Assembly (NCBI GenBank): GCA_023376005.1
Contig: CM042141.1
Coordinates: 90,043,671-90,107,670, forward strand
Origin: Doryteuthis pealeii
Lineage: Eukaryota; Mollusca; Cephalopoda; Myopsida; Loliginidae
Reading direction: 5' to 3'
Length of the DNA stretch: 64,000 nt
Part shown: in pieces, positions 1 to 9,479 of the stretch
How the letters are laid out: every line of letters starts with the position of its first letter
Position numbering within the stretch: the stretch's first letter is position 1
The notes under the pieces: model-generated
The model's database searches: none
Seen by the model: only the letters and a program-made list of their open reading frames with translations
What the model was told of the DNA's origin: nothing
Position numbers and translations under genes: made by a program

Positions 1-762
1 CACAGGAGAATGTCGCTTAAAGAGATCAAAAGGGGGTCTAAATTTCCTATTAGTTCTTGGACTATAACCAGTTTTGTATAAATCGAATAACAAAACTGTT
101 CACTGTCCATATGTTGGAAAGCTGAGCTTTATCTAAAAGTGCTGACTGTTCATTTGAAATGTCAACAATTATTCATTTTAATTATCAAATGGATTTGTAC
201 AACAGTTTTCAAATTGTGTTATTATCACTTTTAATTGATATTTTTCATTAATCTGATCACATTATAGGGATTACATTCCTTACTTGCCACGGTTCTTCAG
301 TTTGGCGCTAGGTAGCTTTGCGAGTAGCCTAATAAAACCAGGAGCACCAAAGTCAAAATAATCTTAGACCCTCCAGCCTTCACAGAGGTAATACGCACAT
401 GTTGCATCTCCTACAGAACAAGGACACTTTGCTCCCCATGTATTCCGTGTGAATGGCACACGAGAACATGCTCAAACCAGTAAACATAATACTTTACTCT
501 ATTATCAAAAGCCTCAAGACTTTATCTATAAAAGACTATTTGCCTATTAAGACATTTCGACTTATACCAATATTTATAAGCTTCTTTGTATCATGACATT
601 TCTGTATTTCTCTCTATTAAGTTTGTTTAGGCAATATAACATCATTGTTATCACTTTCGTCGTGAATTGTTCTTGCATTTTTACAATACGACGAACAAAA
701 AATATTATAAACCAACTAGCATTCGCCCAACAAGACTTTAGTTTCTTTCTTTCTTTCTCTCG

Positions 763-802
<40 letters not shown>

Positions 803-808
803 TTTCAG

Positions 809-926
809 AAACTGCCTTTTAACTCCTATTAAACAGCCACTGGTACCCCTGATACCCACAGGACAGTTATATCCTATTTGGGATCAATGTCTAACAATGT
901 CAGATAAAACTATCGGCGTCTGCCCG
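809..926 (+). CDS. Left metalloprotease gene: disintegrin-like exon
   Basis: This 118-bp exon encodes 39 residues beginning NCLLTPIKQPL and ending TIGVCP. It matches the CLL...LPG..Y....QC...C pattern that follows the protease domain in ADAMTS-like M12B enzymes. The acceptor is a long (TC)n tract ending cctttcag and the donor is CCG/gtaagt. It enters after two bases of a codon and leaves in phase 0, exactly as its right-arm partner 41333-41450 does. The two differ at 7 of 39 residues and both keep the cysteines. Protease exons of this gene must lie left of the window. The mouse- or human-style gene name cannot be assigned. Confidence 0.88.
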
Positions 927-1156
927 GTAAGTACATATACACACAGACAGTGACAGTGACACACAAAAGTATCAAACACATTATTTGATGTTCTTTAAAG
1001 AAAATAATTATTTCCATTATTGCAATTAACTTCAAAGATCACTTGAATAAAATAAATACTTAAGATAATCCTTGTATGAGGAAAAAATACGAAATATTTG
1101 GCTACACCAAAACTTATTGACAACGTCAAGAAAATTTTAAATACTTTTGCGTGTCA

Positions 1157-1198
<42 letters not shown>
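927..1198. other. Intron segment ending in (TA)n
   Basis: This intron sequence follows the 926 donor. The part 955-1090 is matched in reverse complement by 40741-41310, where a Helitron interrupts it. A (TA)n tract of about 40 bp (1158-1198) abuts the hammerhead element. Confidence 0.6.
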
Positions 1199-1201
<3 letters not shown>

Positions 1202-1246
1202 GCCACACTGATGAGAGGTGAAACCTCGAAACACGTGTCTGTGGAT
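1202..1246 (+). ncRNA. Hammerhead ribozyme, complete core
   Basis: Stem I is 1203-1207 (CCACA) paired with 1240-1244 (TGTGG). The core CTGATGA is at 1208-1214. Stem II is GAGGT/ACCTC (1215-1219 with 1223-1227) around GAA. The core GAAA is at 1228-1231. Stem III is the self-complementary CACGTG (1232-1237), closed by A1231-T1238, and the cleavage residue is C1239. Every conserved core base is present. The minimal stem III means activity would probably need a dimeric fold, as in known retrozyme hammerheads. Confidence 0.8.
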
Positions 1247-1509
1247 AACTTATTTATTAATATATACTCCCAATTTGGTTGAGTTCTCTAAATAGGGATT
1301 TAATTGTAAAATTCACCGTTCTGGCGTGTAGCTAACCCTCACTTTGTTTACAAAGTTCGAGGACTCTAGTGAATTCATTCCCGCTTAGAAATGTATCAAT
1401 CAAACATTCTCCTATATTTGACAGCCGCTACTGGCCACATGGGTAAGAAACTTGGCGAACTAAAATTCATTCAGGTCTCAAACCCGGCCAGGGGTAGCTG
1501 TTAAAGTGT

Positions 1510-1556
1510 AGCCATACTGATGAGAGGTAAAACCTCAAAACACGTGTCTGTGGATA
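1510..1556 (+). ncRNA. Hammerhead ribozyme copy with mutated core
   Basis: It has the same architecture as the copy at 1202-1246: core CTGATGA 1517-1523, intact stem II, stem III CACGTG and GTC cleavage triplet ending at 1548. However, the GAAA core reads AAAA, with G12 changed to A at 1537, and stem I has one G-T wobble. G12 acts as general base in the reaction, so this copy is expected to be inactive. Confidence 0.7.
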
Positions 1557-1557
1557 A

Positions 1558-1560
<3 letters not shown>

Positions 1561-1598
<38 letters not shown>

Positions 1599-1711
1599 TC
1601 TACATTGTATTGAGCACTTTGTATTTGTTTTTTCTCAACCTTAACCTCTGGATATTGTGCGCTTCCAACGATCGTTCTTATACCCACCGGTAAGTTAATA
1701 CTTATACATAT

Positions 1712-1751
<40 letters not shown>

Positions 1752-1924
1752 GACACGGAAAAGTTTATATCATAGTTTCATTTTAAATTTCATTTATTTA
1801 TTTTATTTTTTTTCAATGCTATTGCAATTCAAAAATGATTGTCCAAGGTTTTATTAATTTCGAAGTATTTTCATTTTCAGAGACGTTTTCAATAACAAAA
1901 TCAATGTACTGGCTGTTATTGAGA

Positions 1925-1962
<38 letters not shown>

Positions 1963-2500
1963 CTAAAGCGGAGCGAATCAACTTTTGTTTCCTAAAGGCT
2001 TTTTTACTGTTTACTTTAATGACATGAAAATTACACTAAATTATTCCTTACTTTTAGGATTGAGTTATGTTTGAAAAAATGCCATTTTAATTGGTTCTAA
2101 TTAGTCATGATTTGCAATTAAGTCAAAAACTGACTCATCTCTTACTTTACATTGTACATAACACTTTCTTCTTCTCTATGTATATCTTGATTACCTCCTC
2201 GTTATAGATGTTAGTTTCTCTGGGAGAGTAGAGTAGAGAGAGAGAGAGGGTGGGAGAGAGATAAGAATTTGAAATGATTTTGTATATTAAATTTCATAAG
2301 CAGCAACCGTAGCTTAAATTAAGTCAAACATTCCCTTTCTTAGAAATCTTACAAAATGATTTCAATGTTTTGTCCGGTCGTATTTTTTAAAAATTGAATT
2401 CGCTTTGCAAACACACTTTTCCCTAATCTCAATTATTTACACAAAGCTCAATGGGTGACCTAACAAGTTACGTTTTGTCTAATATATATATATAATGTCA
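1561..2500. other. Intron, AT microsatellites, no gene
   Basis: (TA)n tracts lie at 1561-1594, 1716-1749 and 1928-1959, with a short GA-rich run near 2236-2260. No coding signal or recognised transposon was seen. Confidence 0.5.
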
Positions 2501-2519
2501 ATTCTTGTTTCTTTTGTAG

Positions 2520-2633
2520 TATGCTGTATTTCGAAATGTCAGTACACTCTGTTTGAGTATATGGTGTGATATAGGCCATTTTCGCTGTATGTCATATCTT
2601 CCTGCCTTCAAGACAACTTGTGGAAATAAAAAA
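2520..2633 (+). CDS. Left metalloprotease gene: Cys-rich exon
   Basis: This 114-bp, 38-codon exon is in phase 0 at both ends, with acceptor cttttgtag and donor AAA/gtacgt. It encodes LCLSIWCD, then a second Cys pair, and ends TTCGNKK. In ADAMTS-like proteins the equivalent 'C..LWC...C......GT.CG..KWC' segment is part of the Cys-rich region behind the catalytic domain. The next exon opens with WC, completing the CG-K-K-W-C motif across the intron. Partner exons occur at 35743-35856 (intact) and in damaged form at 60317-60436 and 62563-62673. Confidence 0.88.
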
Positions 2634-2782
2634 GTACGTATATTCAAGTCATCTTTTAACTCTTTGCTTACTTTAAACCGGTCATAGCGGCTCTTCCACC
2701 AGGAACCGTTTCCACGCATACCACCCAAAAACTCATGGTTAGTTCATTATGATTGAACAGAAAGACTCAAAACTATTAGTAA

Positions 2783-3168
2783 TGGAGATTCGCTTCCGGT
2801 TTTTGTCTGTAACAAAAATTACGTCACTGATTACGTCACATTACCCAAAATCGTCATAACAGAATAAATACACTCAAAATTTGAACATGCAGCATTAGAC
2901 AGTCCTCATTGTTTTTTAAAACAAGTTTTAATAAATACATGACTGGTATTATATATCTATATATAGTTTGTTTTATTTTAATACATATTTAAAGTTTACA
3001 TTTCAAATTGTTTTATTTTTTAATCCTTTAATGAATTTGATGATTTTACTTACTTAGGGTACAAACTCGCTGACATTGAATTTTTAACTCTCATCCCTCA
3101 GGCAATATGTTTCAAAAATCTATTTTACATCGCCCGGAGGGTGTTTTTTTATTTTGTACCACTTACAA
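2783..3168 (+). mobile_element. Helitron-like non-autonomous element (left-arm specific)
   Basis: The head (ctattagtaatggagatt ... tgtctgtaac) and the 3' part (cgcccggagggtg hairpin, then a T-rich tail) match the better-defined element at 40791-41227 in the same orientation. The right arm and the 60.6-kb copy run straight across this site ('cag-att-tacaataataatagaa'), so it inserted after the duplication. The terminal CTAG is degraded here. Confidence 0.55.
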
Positions 3169-3184
3169 TAATAATAGGAGTTTA

Positions 3185-4132
3185 TTTGAACAGAATGAGT
3201 TCTGAGGTGAATAGATAGTGAACTCTGAATTATTCCATCATACAGGTAAAAATACCAAGAACATTTTGTACAGCTATGAGGGGAATTTGGTGGGCAAAGA
3301 GTTAAGCAATAAGAGTCGTCTGAATTTATTCTTTTTGGTACCTTTCTTTTCGTGGCTTTTTTTTTGTGTGTGGTGGGAGGTATCGGTGAACACTCGGTGT
3401 TTCCGCGTAGTTGTTACTGATCCGGCATATTTCTTGATTTTCGTAGATTCACATCTTTAGGGTGTTGTAAAAAAAAACAACTAAAACTCTGGATGAAAGG
3501 AAATACAGTGGTACCTTGAGTTACGAGTGTCTGAACTTACATGTTTTCTTTTTTGCTTTGTGTAGTGAGCTAGATCTTAAGGTACGGGCGAGCTTCAGAT
3601 AAGCTTATGTTTATAAGTTCACTAAAAGCATTTAAGTTTCCAAATTTATTATGCCAAAGAAAAATACTATTTCTAAAAAAAACAAAAAACATTAAAACAT
3701 ATTAAAGCACATAGTTCATAATATTTTATTTTATCATGTTTTATGCAATACAATAATATTTTTCTTATTTAAATAAACGCAATAAAAAATGTTAGGGTAT
3801 TTCTTGTGTGCTGAGACAGAGTAATATAATATCGATTTTTGCTTTATGTTGTGAGTGATTCAACAATAATGGATCTTCGAGACTACCCCCCCTCCCCCCC
3901 CCACACACACACTTTTACCCAAGCGGGTAGCCTCTTCTAGTTCTTCATACAAATTAAGTCATTGGCGAATAAAGTGCTGAAAATTTCATGAAAATTTCAC
4001 AATTCCCTGAATTTTGGTAATTGTTTTAAAATCAATTTTTTTTAAATTTGTATTACCTCCCCTGACGAAAAGCAGACATACCTATATATTATTATCTCTT
4101 TTTTTATTTCCCTCTCCTTTTCTCTCTTTCAG
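3185..4132. other. Intron, no gene recognised
   Basis: The part 3185-3260 continues the arm pairing with 35530-35610. The part 3850-4132 pairs with 33277-33430 and runs into the 4133 acceptor. It includes short C runs near 3890. No transposon was identified in 3270-3850. Confidence 0.45.
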
Positions 4133-4184
4133 TGGTGTCTATTTGGACATTGTATTTACGATGACAGTGCACCTATGGCTGACG
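4133..4184 (+). CDS. Left metalloprotease gene: short WC..G.C exon
   Basis: This 52-bp exon has acceptor tctctctttcag and donor G/gtagg. It encodes 17 residues (WCLFGHCIYDDSAPMAD) plus one base. WC...G.C is the standard continuation of the ADAMTS Cys-rich domain. It begins in phase 0 and ends in phase 1, as required by the flanking exons. The right-arm partner 33225-33276 has the same length and phases and differs at 5 of 17 residues, which confirms a real exon despite its small size. Confidence 0.85.
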
Positions 4185-4574
4185 GTAGGAACATCGTCTT
4201 TTTTTTCATCTATATCTTTTCTGTAACCGAAACTACGTCACTGCCTACGCCACAATACCGTCAGGAATTGCGTAATCTTATCAATGAGTATTTAATTTAT
4301 TGTCAAAATCATTAATACATAGAATAAATCTTATTTATTAACGAGGCCTCTCCGAAAATCGGAGTTAGATTTGCCTCAAAACAGCCCGTGTTATTAGTGC
4401 GTTTAAAATCCTGCAATGTGTGTAAACTGGGTTTAATAAATAATTACTTGGAGTTATTGATTTCTAATATTATTGTTTTATTCTTCAAATTATTAAAATC
4501 AATCCTATATATATATATTCTATACGTTATTTCGTTATTTTTTCAAATTGAATATATTTCCTTTCATTAAAACT
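4185..4574. other. Intron with old Helitron-like head
   Basis: The sequence tctgtaaccgaaactacgtc at 4214-4233 matches the head of the Helitron-like family. It sits just after the exon, at the same place as the element 32518-33186 next to the partner exon. That insertion therefore probably predates the arm duplication. Confidence 0.45.
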
Positions 4575-4711
4575 TAAATACTTAAGCCCGGAAAGCGTAT
4601 ATTTCTTGCTATTTCACATAATTATATTAGGGTTTTTATTTATATTCGCGTTATGGTCCATAAATAAAATTAAAAAAGGAAATTGTTTTGCAACCCTTAC
4701 CATCAATATAC

Positions 4712-4828
4712 TGTAAGAAGAGTAACACGAATCGACCGTCTCATACGACGCACGAAGTCCAAAATGCAAATGGCGGCGCCCACCCGTCATTAAGTAGAGA
4801 CTTACCACGGCCTGACACTAATATTTGC
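4712..4828 (-). repeat. 3' LTR of the miniature element
   Basis: It repeats 5353-5452 and 17687-17795. It contains the landmark gggcgccgccatttgcattt and ends cttcttaca. About 18 bp present here are missing from the 5' LTR. The first T of the TG start appears to be G in this copy. Confidence 0.7.
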
Positions 4829-4840
4829 CCCTCCCCCCTG
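4828..4840 (-). promoter_or_regulatory. Polypurine tract
   Basis: On the minus strand the bases aggggggagggg lie directly before the 3' LTR, where plus-strand synthesis of an LTR retroelement starts. Confidence 0.65.
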
Positions 4841-4864
4841 TGAACACGGGATGATTTAACCTGG

Positions 4865-5161
4865 TCATCTTTTCTTGAATGCGCCTGAGTACCCGTGCGA
4901 TTGTCCTCGCATATGTGGGGACAAATTTCTTGGCGGTCGCACCCTGCGACGCGAGAGTTGCCTTGAGGGTAGGGGTTCAACCAGGTGTAGATGCTCTGTG
5001 TTGTCCTCTGTCGCATCTGTGGTGTCGTCAACCTCCATTTCTTCTTCCTCGTGTTTGTTTTCAGCCCTGGGCGGCACGACATTGAAGTCACCGTCAGTAT
5101 CCATGATATCATCAGGAAGGCGTGGCTCTAAGGGCTCGAGATGTACTGGTGGGTTCGACAT
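4865..5161 (-). CDS. ORF in the miniature LTR element
   Basis: A 98-codon ORF starts MSNPPVHLEPLEP, has an acidic middle (EEEEMEVDD) and ends in a basic tail RRRVRPPRNLSP...FKKR. Its start sits where a gag start would be and its stop just before the PPT. This looks like an internal-deletion product joining the N terminus of one retroelement protein to the tail of another, but no conserved catalytic domain is visible. Function is unknown. The overlapping plus-strand and other-frame ORFs are shadows. Confidence 0.45.
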   Translation of the reverse strand: MSNPPVHLEPLEPRLPDDIMDTDGDFNVVPPRAENKHEEEEMEVDDTTDATEDNTEHLHLVEPLPSRQLSRRRVRPPRNLSPHMRGQSHGYSGAFKKR

Positions 5162-5334
5162 TTTCGGTGTGAACCACTGTTGACCGTCACAACAAATAAA
5201 AAACAAAAAAACAAACGGTACAACCGTAAATGCTCACTAGTCTCCAGTTCGACGAAAATCTTCACTGGTCTGGTTTATGAATCCTTAGAAAGTACTCGAC
5301 GTGAAGTTGATAATTCCTTGTAGTTCAAAAAAAT

Positions 5335-5352
5335 CCTGCGTTCATAGCGCCA
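5335..5352 (-). promoter_or_regulatory. Primer-binding site
   Basis: On the minus strand TGGCGCTATGAACGCAGG follows the LTR terminus ...TTACA with no gap. TGG complementary to a tRNA CCA end is the standard start of reverse transcription. The primer tRNA was not identified. Confidence 0.7.
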
Positions 5353-5452
5353 TGTAAGAAGAGTAACACCAATCGACCATCTCATACGACGTACGAAGTC
5401 CAAAATGCAAATGGCGGCGCCCACCAGTCATTAATAGAGACTAATATTTGCA
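5353..5452 (-). repeat. 5' LTR of the miniature element
   Basis: It starts TGCAAATATTAG and ends TTACA on the minus strand, and is a direct repeat of 4712-4828 with a short deletion. Confidence 0.7.
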
Positions 5453-5544
5453 TAACACCATAAACGGTCACTCTAAGTTAACTATCAATAAAGGGAGGTT
5501 ACTCTAACCTACCCACACATATACGAATCTACCCTTAATTACAT

Positions 5545-5750
5545 TACGGTCAAGTCACACTAAAATCTCCGGTTCCCACTAGATCACCGAAGTTAAACAG
5601 CAACGAGTCTGTTCATTACTTAATTGGGTGACTATTTAAGCAACTTGAGGCACTGCAAACAACCGTGTGCCCTAAAATGACTTGATTCACGATTACATTA
5701 CTCGACATGGGTTGATATGTCGTAAAACAAAACAACCAGCCAACCATTAA
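5545..5750 (+). mobile_element. 5S-rRNA-derived SINE
   Basis: The segment ccggttcccactagatcacc / gaagttaaacagcaacgagt followed by attacttaattgggtgact matches the internal promoter region of animal 5S rRNA (A box and C box) with substitutions. The 3' part ends gggttgatatgtcgtaaaac and then AAC/AAC-rich sequence, the same tail type as at 9520 and 51070. It is too diverged to be a functional 5S gene. A truncated copy of the same head ends at 17935. Confidence 0.7.
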
Positions 5751-6533
5751 TTCCTTTAAAAACAAAAGACATAAAAATTGTTTCCTTTACAGTTTCTCAA
5801 AATTGTAATTATTAATGGTTATGTTGTTTTGTTGGACCAAGTATCCAATAGGCACCCCAGTTGGGAGTTGTTTTGAAAGGAACGCCTTTTGCTTTTCACC
5901 GTAAACTTGTTTGTTTACAAACAACAGACGATTTTTTGCATTAGAATTTCACTGTAAGATTTTTTTAAAGTTTTTTCATGTATATTTACAACCCAAAGGT
6001 ACGTTTTTATACTAAAATAATTTTCGATTTTAATTTTTAAAAATTGTTATTTCATGTTTTTGTTGTTAATTCAATAGGAATTTTTTTTAATCATAAAACT
6101 TTAAACGAAAGACATGTTTTTATATTTAAGACATATTTTTATATTAAAATAGTTTTTATTTAATCAGAAGAGAAATGCAGATATGTTTATTTAAATGAAA
6201 ATAGTTTTTATTTACAAAATATCTTTTGTGTTTATTTAAATAAAAGGATGTTGTTCGAAAATTGAATCACACAGTTTATTAAGTTAATTTTCCATGCGCC
6301 TCTCGTACCACAACCGGAAGTGTACGGTGAAAGGCAAAAAGTGTTCTTTTCAAAACAGCTCCCAGCTGGGGTGCCTATTGGAGACTTGGTCCATTTTGTT
6401 TTGCGGTGCAATAACGCACATAATCCGAATTTATGGAACAAAAATTAAAACTTCGATATCTCAAAGAACAAAATCCTGATTTTTTACTGAATGTAGATAA
6501 CTGGCAGTTTAAATAGTCAGGTTATTAAGAATT

Positions 6534-6583
<50 letters not shown>

Positions 6584-6700
6584 ATGATTCATTTATCTTT
6601 TTTATTTAAATATCAAGTGTCGAAAATTAAAGAACAAATATCTCAGTATGTGAGAATAACGCAGATAATTCGAATTTAGGATTAGAGAGATTCAGATAAA
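5750..6700. other. Intron with inverted copies and (GA)n
   Basis: The sequence around 5850-5920 (ccaataggcaccccagttgg) recurs inverted at 6320-6395 (ccagctggggtgcctattgg), with related A/T-rich sequence between, so 5830-6400 looks like a degenerate palindromic element. (GA)n occupies 6538-6580. No coding potential is supported. Confidence 0.5.
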
Positions 6701-6905
6701 GATTGTTGATCATCACTACGTCATTTTCCAACATGGCGGACCGACAAAAAGTTGACAAGTCTCTAAGAGCTGATGTTGTCAAACTGCGAAAGGAAAATCA
6801 AATAATTGACCAAATTGCTGAACAGATGAAGTGTGCCAAAAGAATTGTGAGCCGAATTTTGAAACTGTATGAACCCCCCACCCCAAAAAAAAAATCGGTC
6901 ATATA

Positions 6906-7189
6906 TATATTTACCAACCCCTCCGCACGAGCAGGATGCGACACAAGGTCAATTTCTTAAGCGGAGTTCAACAGGTTTGAATTCAGAGTTTTCCTTCTCC
7001 TAGACCGGTTGCCTAACCAAGGTTAAAGAGCCCAGTCTGCCCTACTATTTACCCATAGCTGGAGGGAGAGTAGGATTCATACCTTTCCCAAGGGTGTTAG
7101 CGGTAAGTGAAATAATTGCCACGTCCAGGATTTGAACTCAGGTCGACGAGTCCATTTTCCATGACTTTAACCATTACACCACGCACTTG
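6906..7189 (-). mobile_element. SINE B (tRNA-derived) inside the Tc1 copy
   Basis: On the minus strand it begins with a tRNA-like head (gtgcgtggtgtaatggttaa, with B box gagttcaaatcc) and ends in a (TA)n tail. A perfect 12-bp target duplication, atcggtcatata, flanks it at 6894-6905 and 7190-7201, so both ends are exact. This is the reference copy for the other SINE B entries. Confidence 0.88.
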
Positions 7190-7654
7190 ATCGGTCATAT
7201 AACCAATCCAAACAAGGTGAGAGATGATAGGATTGTTCAAAGCCTAGCACCGAAGGGCCGTTTGTTATAATTCATGAGAGCTCACGAACTGTGAACAGAC
7301 CTGTAGCTAGGAATACTTGAATTAGAGTCTGTTGATTAGGAATCAAGGGAGTCTATGGAAAATTACTGGTGACGGTTATAACCTATTGATCCTTTCAAAA
7401 TGCGCCATGACAGACACGTGATAGTTTAGATTAGATTCGACTCTACTTGGAAGCAGAGCAGACGTGATTGTCGTCTCTCCCGGGTCATATTAATCCCTGC
7501 GAATAAAACTTGATCAAGCAAAAACAAGGTCTTATTGTATTTGTACATTATTAAGACAATGACCAGCTTAGCCCAACCCAAGAAGAATTGGCAAGGAAAA
7601 AGAAGCTATCAGATAGAAGAAGAAGCAGTAAGCAGAGTAATGAATCAAGTAAGA

Positions 7655-7658
<4 letters not shown>

Positions 7659-7721
<63 letters not shown>
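7659..7721 (+). repeat. (CT)n microsatellite
   Basis: About 31 uninterrupted CT units lie within the broken Tc1 copy. ORFs reading poly-SL or poly-RE here are artefacts. Confidence 0.95.
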
Positions 7722-7724
<3 letters not shown>

Positions 7725-8116
7725 ATTATATTTCCCGATGTTTATAAGGGCTATATAACACGTTTTCGAACTACAGCAGACATTTCCCGACAAATTTCAA
7801 ATAATATTAACGTTCATCGACAAACTGTGTCTAGACGCTCATAATAGTTATGTTTTCATGCAAGTTGTCTACAGAAGAAGCCGATCATAAGCAAAAAAAG
7901 GACAAGGCGGGAAAACTGGAATTTACAAACAAGCAGGTTTTGGGATCAGAAGAACAGGGGTCTAGCGTATTTTTCAGTGACCAAAATCAATTTCATGTAT
8001 TTTGTTCTGATGGAAAACAGTATGTAAGAAAACGAATTGGCGAAAGATTGAGTTTAAAAAAACAATCAAGTTTGGTGGAGACAGTTCAAAGGAATCCGTT
8101 ATATTAGTAGGACTTG

Positions 8117-8137
8117 ATGATGATGATGATGAGGAGG

Positions 8138-8168
<31 letters not shown>
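8117..8168 (+). repeat. (GAT)n microsatellite
   Basis: A GAT/GAG run of about 17 units is present only as a few ATC triplets at the paired right-arm site (31662-31680), so it expanded in the left arm. Confidence 0.85.
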
Positions 8169-8370
8169 AGAATTCACGAAACATGCATGTACATGAGTTG
8201 TCTTTCCCTTGTTTTTTTAATTTTTATTATTCCCGAAGAGAAGTTGATATTTGAAAATAAAACCAAGGAAAAAAAAAAAAAAACGAAAAAAAAAATTAGT
8301 TCAAAATTGATCCTAATATTCATTGTTTTTAAATGTTATTTTTTATCTTCTTCTCGTTTTTCCATACCAG

Positions 8371-8538
8371 AATCCTGTCTCTATGGAGATGCTGAAAAAC
8401 TGAGCGTTGCTGTCAAGCTAGCGAACGGGTCGTCTTATTATCCGAAAACCTGCACCGAACTTATAAAATTGACACCGGGATTTTGCAAGAACTCCAGCCA
8501 CAGAGAAACATGTTGCGACACATGTTTCCAGCTAGCAC
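8371..8538 (+). CDS. Left metalloprotease gene: C-terminal six-Cys exon
   Basis: This 168-bp exon lies between acceptor tttccataccag and donor GCAC/gtacgt. It is read with the preceding G as E-SCLYGD and continues without a stop to SSHRETCCDTCFQLA. The Cys pattern (C, CTEL, C, CC..C) resembles the small C-terminal cysteine modules of molluscan ADAM-like proteases; this comparison is from memory of the family. Phase 1 at both ends fits the neighbouring exons. The right-arm partner 30993-31159 is one base shorter and frameshifted. Apparent coding past the donor (to 8573) is intronic read-through. Confidence 0.85.
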
Positions 8539-8889
8539 GTACGTTATGGCGACTTCATGAATTTCATCAACTTTGAATATACACTCCTTATCAAATGTAG
8601 GGCATCGTCAGTAATTTCCTTGGGTCATTGGGGAGTTTCGGGTCTTTCAATATCATACTTCGGTCTCGGGCACCCTCTTAGAAGACACTGGGTATTATTG
8701 ATTTTTGGACGAGTGTAGACCACTATACTATGTATTTGATTGGATGTTGCAAACAACCAATCAAATATATGGTACCCTTTATCAAAGTAGTTTACGGGTA
8801 CATTTACGTTTTCTTCACCCACTATCGAACAGATAATTTGCATTGGAAGGTAAAATGAAAGTATCCAGACATTATTACAAACTTGAGGG

Positions 8890-9470
8890 ATTTTTCTGAC
8901 ATTTTTATTTTTAATTTTTCTGACTATTTTATATTATTTTATTTTTTAATTTTTATTGCATTTTTCTGACTATTTTTATATTATTTTATTTTTTTAATTT
9001 TTATTTTTTCTGACTATTTTTTATATTTTTATTCTTTTTATTTTTATTGAATTTTTTTCTGTATTTTTATATTTTTTATTTTTTTTAATTTTTTATTGCA
9101 TTTTTCTGACTATTTTTATATTATTTTTATTTTTTTTAATTTTTATTGCATTTTCTGACTATTTTTATATTATTTTTATTTTTTAATTTTATTGCATTTT
9201 TCTGACTTTTTTATATTATTTTTATTCTTTTTATTTTTATTGCATTTTTCTGACTATTTTTATATTTTTTATTTTTTTTATTTTTATTGCATTTTTCTGA
9301 CTATTTTTATATTATTCTATTTTTTTTTTTTATTGCATTTTTCTGACTATTTTTATATTATTTTTTTTTTTTTAATTTTTATTGAATTTTTCTGACTATT
9401 TTTATTGCATTTTTTTTTTTATTGCATTTTCTTTTCTTTTCTTTTCTTTTCCTTTTTAATTTTATCTTGT
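8890..9470 (+). repeat. AT-rich minisatellite, about 50-bp period
   Basis: The motif tgcatttttctgactatttt followed by tatattatttttattttttt recurs about eleven times with variable T-run lengths. It lies in the left-arm intron and has no right-arm counterpart. The 67-residue ORF in it is an artefact. Confidence 0.85.
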
Positions 9471-9479
9471 CATTTTTAG

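Larger units (their letters stand above)
1199..1560 (+). mobile_element. Retrozyme-like tandem element with two hammerhead motifs
   Basis: Two hammerhead-ribozyme motifs in direct orientation are spaced 309 nt between predicted cleavage sites (after 1239 and after 1548). One 309-bp repeat unit plus the second motif is bounded on both sides by (TA)n. The unit contains no ORF. Tandem type I hammerheads with very short stem III are known from small non-coding retrotransposons (retrozymes) and from Penelope-like element repeats in metazoans, including molluscs. Which of the two this is cannot be decided here. Confidence 0.75.
4712..5452 (-). mobile_element. Miniature LTR retrotransposon (TRIM-like)
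   Basis: The element is on the minus strand, flanked by direct repeats of 100-118 bp (5' LTR 5353-5452, 3' LTR 4712-4828), with TG...CA ends in the 5' LTR. A primer-binding site lies directly against the 5' LTR and a polypurine tract directly before the 3' LTR. The internal region is only about 520 bp and has one ORF of 98 codons. The total of about 740 bp fits terminal-repeat retrotransposons in miniature, which move with enzymes from a full-length relative. A related solo LTR with the same flanks lies at 17687-17795. Confidence 0.75.
6716..8107 (+). pseudogene. Tc1-like transposase remnant, interrupted
   Basis: The N-terminal helix-turn-helix part starts at 6733 (MADRQKVDKSLRADVVKL). After the SINE comes RDDRIVQSLAPKGRL near 7222. 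The second DNA-binding part (RTTADISRQISNNINVHRQT) is near 7755. The first part of the catalytic core (SVFFSDQNQFHVF, SDGKQYVRKRIGERLS) lies at 7950-8060. The first catalytic Asp is present. The second and third are missing because the frame stops at 8107 before a (GAT)n run. It is absent from the right arm, so it is a later insertion. It is broken by a SINE, a (CT)n-containing segment (about 7255-7750) and stops. Confidence 0.7.

Noticed and set aside
4875..5183. Plus-strand ORFs of 68-102 codons opposite the miniature LTR element ORF
   Set aside because: They overlap the minus-strand ORF lying between PBS and PPT and show no domain; shadows.
5545..5670. Functional 5S rRNA gene
   Set aside because: Many substitutions, no proper 5' start, and a SINE tail follows; similar truncated head at 17920.
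8187..8576. 129-codon ORF as a single gene
   Set aside because: Only 8371-8538 is coding; the rest reads through a poly-A tract, the acceptor and the donor into introns, as the right-arm partner shows.
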